This document shows positions 5,740-6,730 of a stretch of DNA of 6,730 bases, one piece after another. The first letter of the stretch is position 1, and each line of letters starts with the position of its first letter. The DNA is from Bacillota bacterium (GTDB taxonomy: Bacteria > Bacillota > Clostridia > Lachnospirales > Bianqueaceae), in NCBI GenBank assembly GCA_017474705.1, contig JAFVHC010000131.1, forward strand, positions 1 through 6,730, given 5' to 3'. The position numbers were made by a program, and so were the translations under genes. The notes under the pieces are model-generated. The model worked only from the letters and a program-made list of their open reading frames with translations. It was not told the origin of the DNA and searched no databases.

Positions 5740-6730
5740 TCAAATCAGGATGCTCATGGCTTCGCGCATCTGGCGCACGGTCTCATCGCCGATCTCGTTG
5801 GCCTTTCGGCTGCCGGTATCGATGATGTCCTTGACCTCATCCACATGGGCTTCATAGTAAGCACGTTTTTCACGGAACGGATCCATAAGGCCGTTCAGTT
5901 TTTCTGTAAGCAGTTTTTTGCAGGCTACACAGCCGATCTCAGCGTTCTTGCACATAGAGCAGATGTTTTCATGCTCGCCGGCGTTGAATACCTGATGATA
6001 CTTGCTGACCATGCAGACGTCCGGATTACCGGGGATCTTCACGGAGATGCGGTTGGTATCCGTAACTGCGGAGCGGACTTTTTTAGCGACTGTATCGGCA
6101 TCGTCGGACAGATAGATAGCATTGCCCAGAGATTTACCCATCTTGGCATTGCCATCCAGGCCGGGCAGACGCGGTGTATCCGATAATTTGGCATAGGGCT
6201 CGACCAGAATGCTGGTCTTATACTGATCATTGAAGCGGCGTACCAGTTTGCGTGCGACCTCCATATGCGGAAGCTGATCCTCGCCGACCGGGACGAGTTC
6301 GGCCTTACAGAAGGTGATGTCCGCAGCCTGGGATACAGGATAGCCCAGGAATCCATAGCTCAGGTCACTGTAGCCGTAATTGGCAGCCTCAGTTTTGATG
6401 GTGGGGTTGTGGCGCAGTGTGTTTACGGAAATGAGCATGGAATAGAAGACCGTCATCTCGGCAATGGCATGGATCTGCGACTGCTGGAAGATGGTAACGC
6501 GCTCCGGATCCAGACCGACGGAGAGATTGTCCATGGCCACGTCCAGGATGCTGCCCTGGATCAGTTCCGGATGCTCGAAATGTGTGGTCAATGCCTGCAC
6601 ATCCGCCAAAAGAATAAATGTATCGTAGTCGTACTGCAGCGCGACTCGGTTCTGCAGACTGCCAACATAATGGCCAAGGTGCAGTTTACCTGTCGTGCGG
6701 TCTCCGGTGAGGATACGTTTCTGGTTTTCA
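5740..6730 (-). CDS. trpS: Tryptophanyl-tRNA synthetase, 5' end cut by the window edge
   Basis: This class I synthetase charges tRNA-Trp. The frame is open to the window edge, giving 329 visible residues that begin ENQKRILTGDRTTGKLHLGH; only a few N-terminal residues should be missing. The in-frame TTG at 6607-6609 is not the start, because conserved sequence lies upstream of it. The HIGH motif appears as HLGH (visible residues 17-20, bases 6670-6681) and the KMSKS loop as KMGKS (196-200). Cysteines at visible residues 239, 257, 260, 267 and 270 include C-x20-C-x6-C-x2-C, close to the C-x22-C-x6-C-x2-C iron-sulfur motif described in Thermotoga maritima TrpRS. The gene ends 14 bases before a terminator. 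Its promoter, and any T-box or trp control, would lie outside the window. The identity is certain from the overall sequence; the cluster is a prediction. Confidence 0.95.
   Translation of the reverse strand, partial: ENQKRILTGDRTTGKLHLGHYVGSLQNRVALQYDYDTFILLADVQALTTHFEHPELIQGSILDVAMDNLSVGLDPERVTIFQQSQIHAIAEMTVFYSMLISVNTLRHNPTIKTEAANYGYSDLSYGFLGYPVSQAADITFCKAELVPVGEDQLPHMEVARKLVRRFNDQYKTSILVEPYAKLSDTPRLPGLDGNAKMGKSLGNAIYLSDDADTVAKKVRSAVTDTNRISVKIPGNPDVCMVSKYHQVFNAGEHENICSMCKNAEIGCVACKKLLTEKLNGLMDPFREKRAYYEAHVDEVKDIIDTGSRKANEIGDETVRQMREAMSILI

Noticed and set aside
5725..5775. Promoter for metF at the end of trpS (CATAAG as a -10 box on the - strand)
   Set aside because: The -10 matches 4 of 6 bases and the best-spaced -35 only about 3 of 6; any transcript from it would also meet the terminator.

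Overview
The window looks like chromosomal housekeeping DNA from a low-to-mid GC Gram-positive bacterium (Bacillota, possibly Erysipelotrichia or Clostridia). This rests on strong AAGGAGG-type ribosome binding sites, a consensus sigma-A promoter, intrinsic terminators with U-tracts, a Bacillus YdjF/YdjI-like gene pair, and a split cobalamin-dependent methionine synthase. GC is near 50% by eye. No species is identified. There is no sign of a prophage, insertion sequence, CRISPR array, tRNA or rRNA, and no gene-free stretch longer than 75 bases.

Positions 1-1765 (+ strand) hold a two-gene envelope-stress unit. A near-consensus promoter at 10-38 and a strong ribosome binding site drive a PspA/IM30-family gene whose true start is ATG 71. 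The next gene, one base after its stop, encodes an SPFH/virion-core-like protein with a C-terminal zinc ribbon (YdjI type). A hairpin at 1731-1761 ends the unit. The pspA gene carries a +1 frameshift in a run of five A at 149-153: the reading frame from the strong start ends at 175, while the conserved remainder is in another frame up to 746. This is either a sequence error, a real mutation, or less likely recoding.

Positions 1768-6730 (- strand) hold a one-carbon/methionine block read toward the left: trpS (5' end cut by the window edge), then metF (5,10-methylenetetrahydrofolate reductase), a stand-alone MetH reactivation domain, and a MetH core lacking that domain. The last three are tightly packed (a 4-base overlap, then a 6-base gap) and are surely co-translated. 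MetF makes 5-methyl-THF, the MetH core uses it with cobalamin to methylate homocysteine, and the separate reactivation protein is expected to rescue oxidised cob(II)alamin with AdoMet. A terminator sits between trpS and metF and its U-tract ends one base before the metF Shine-Dalgarno, leaving no room for a promoter.

I found no convincing new system. The points most worth a second look are the pspA frameshift, the terminator abutting the metF ribosome binding site, the Psp unit without an adjacent membrane-anchored partner, and cysteine clusters in TrpRS and in the reactivation protein.
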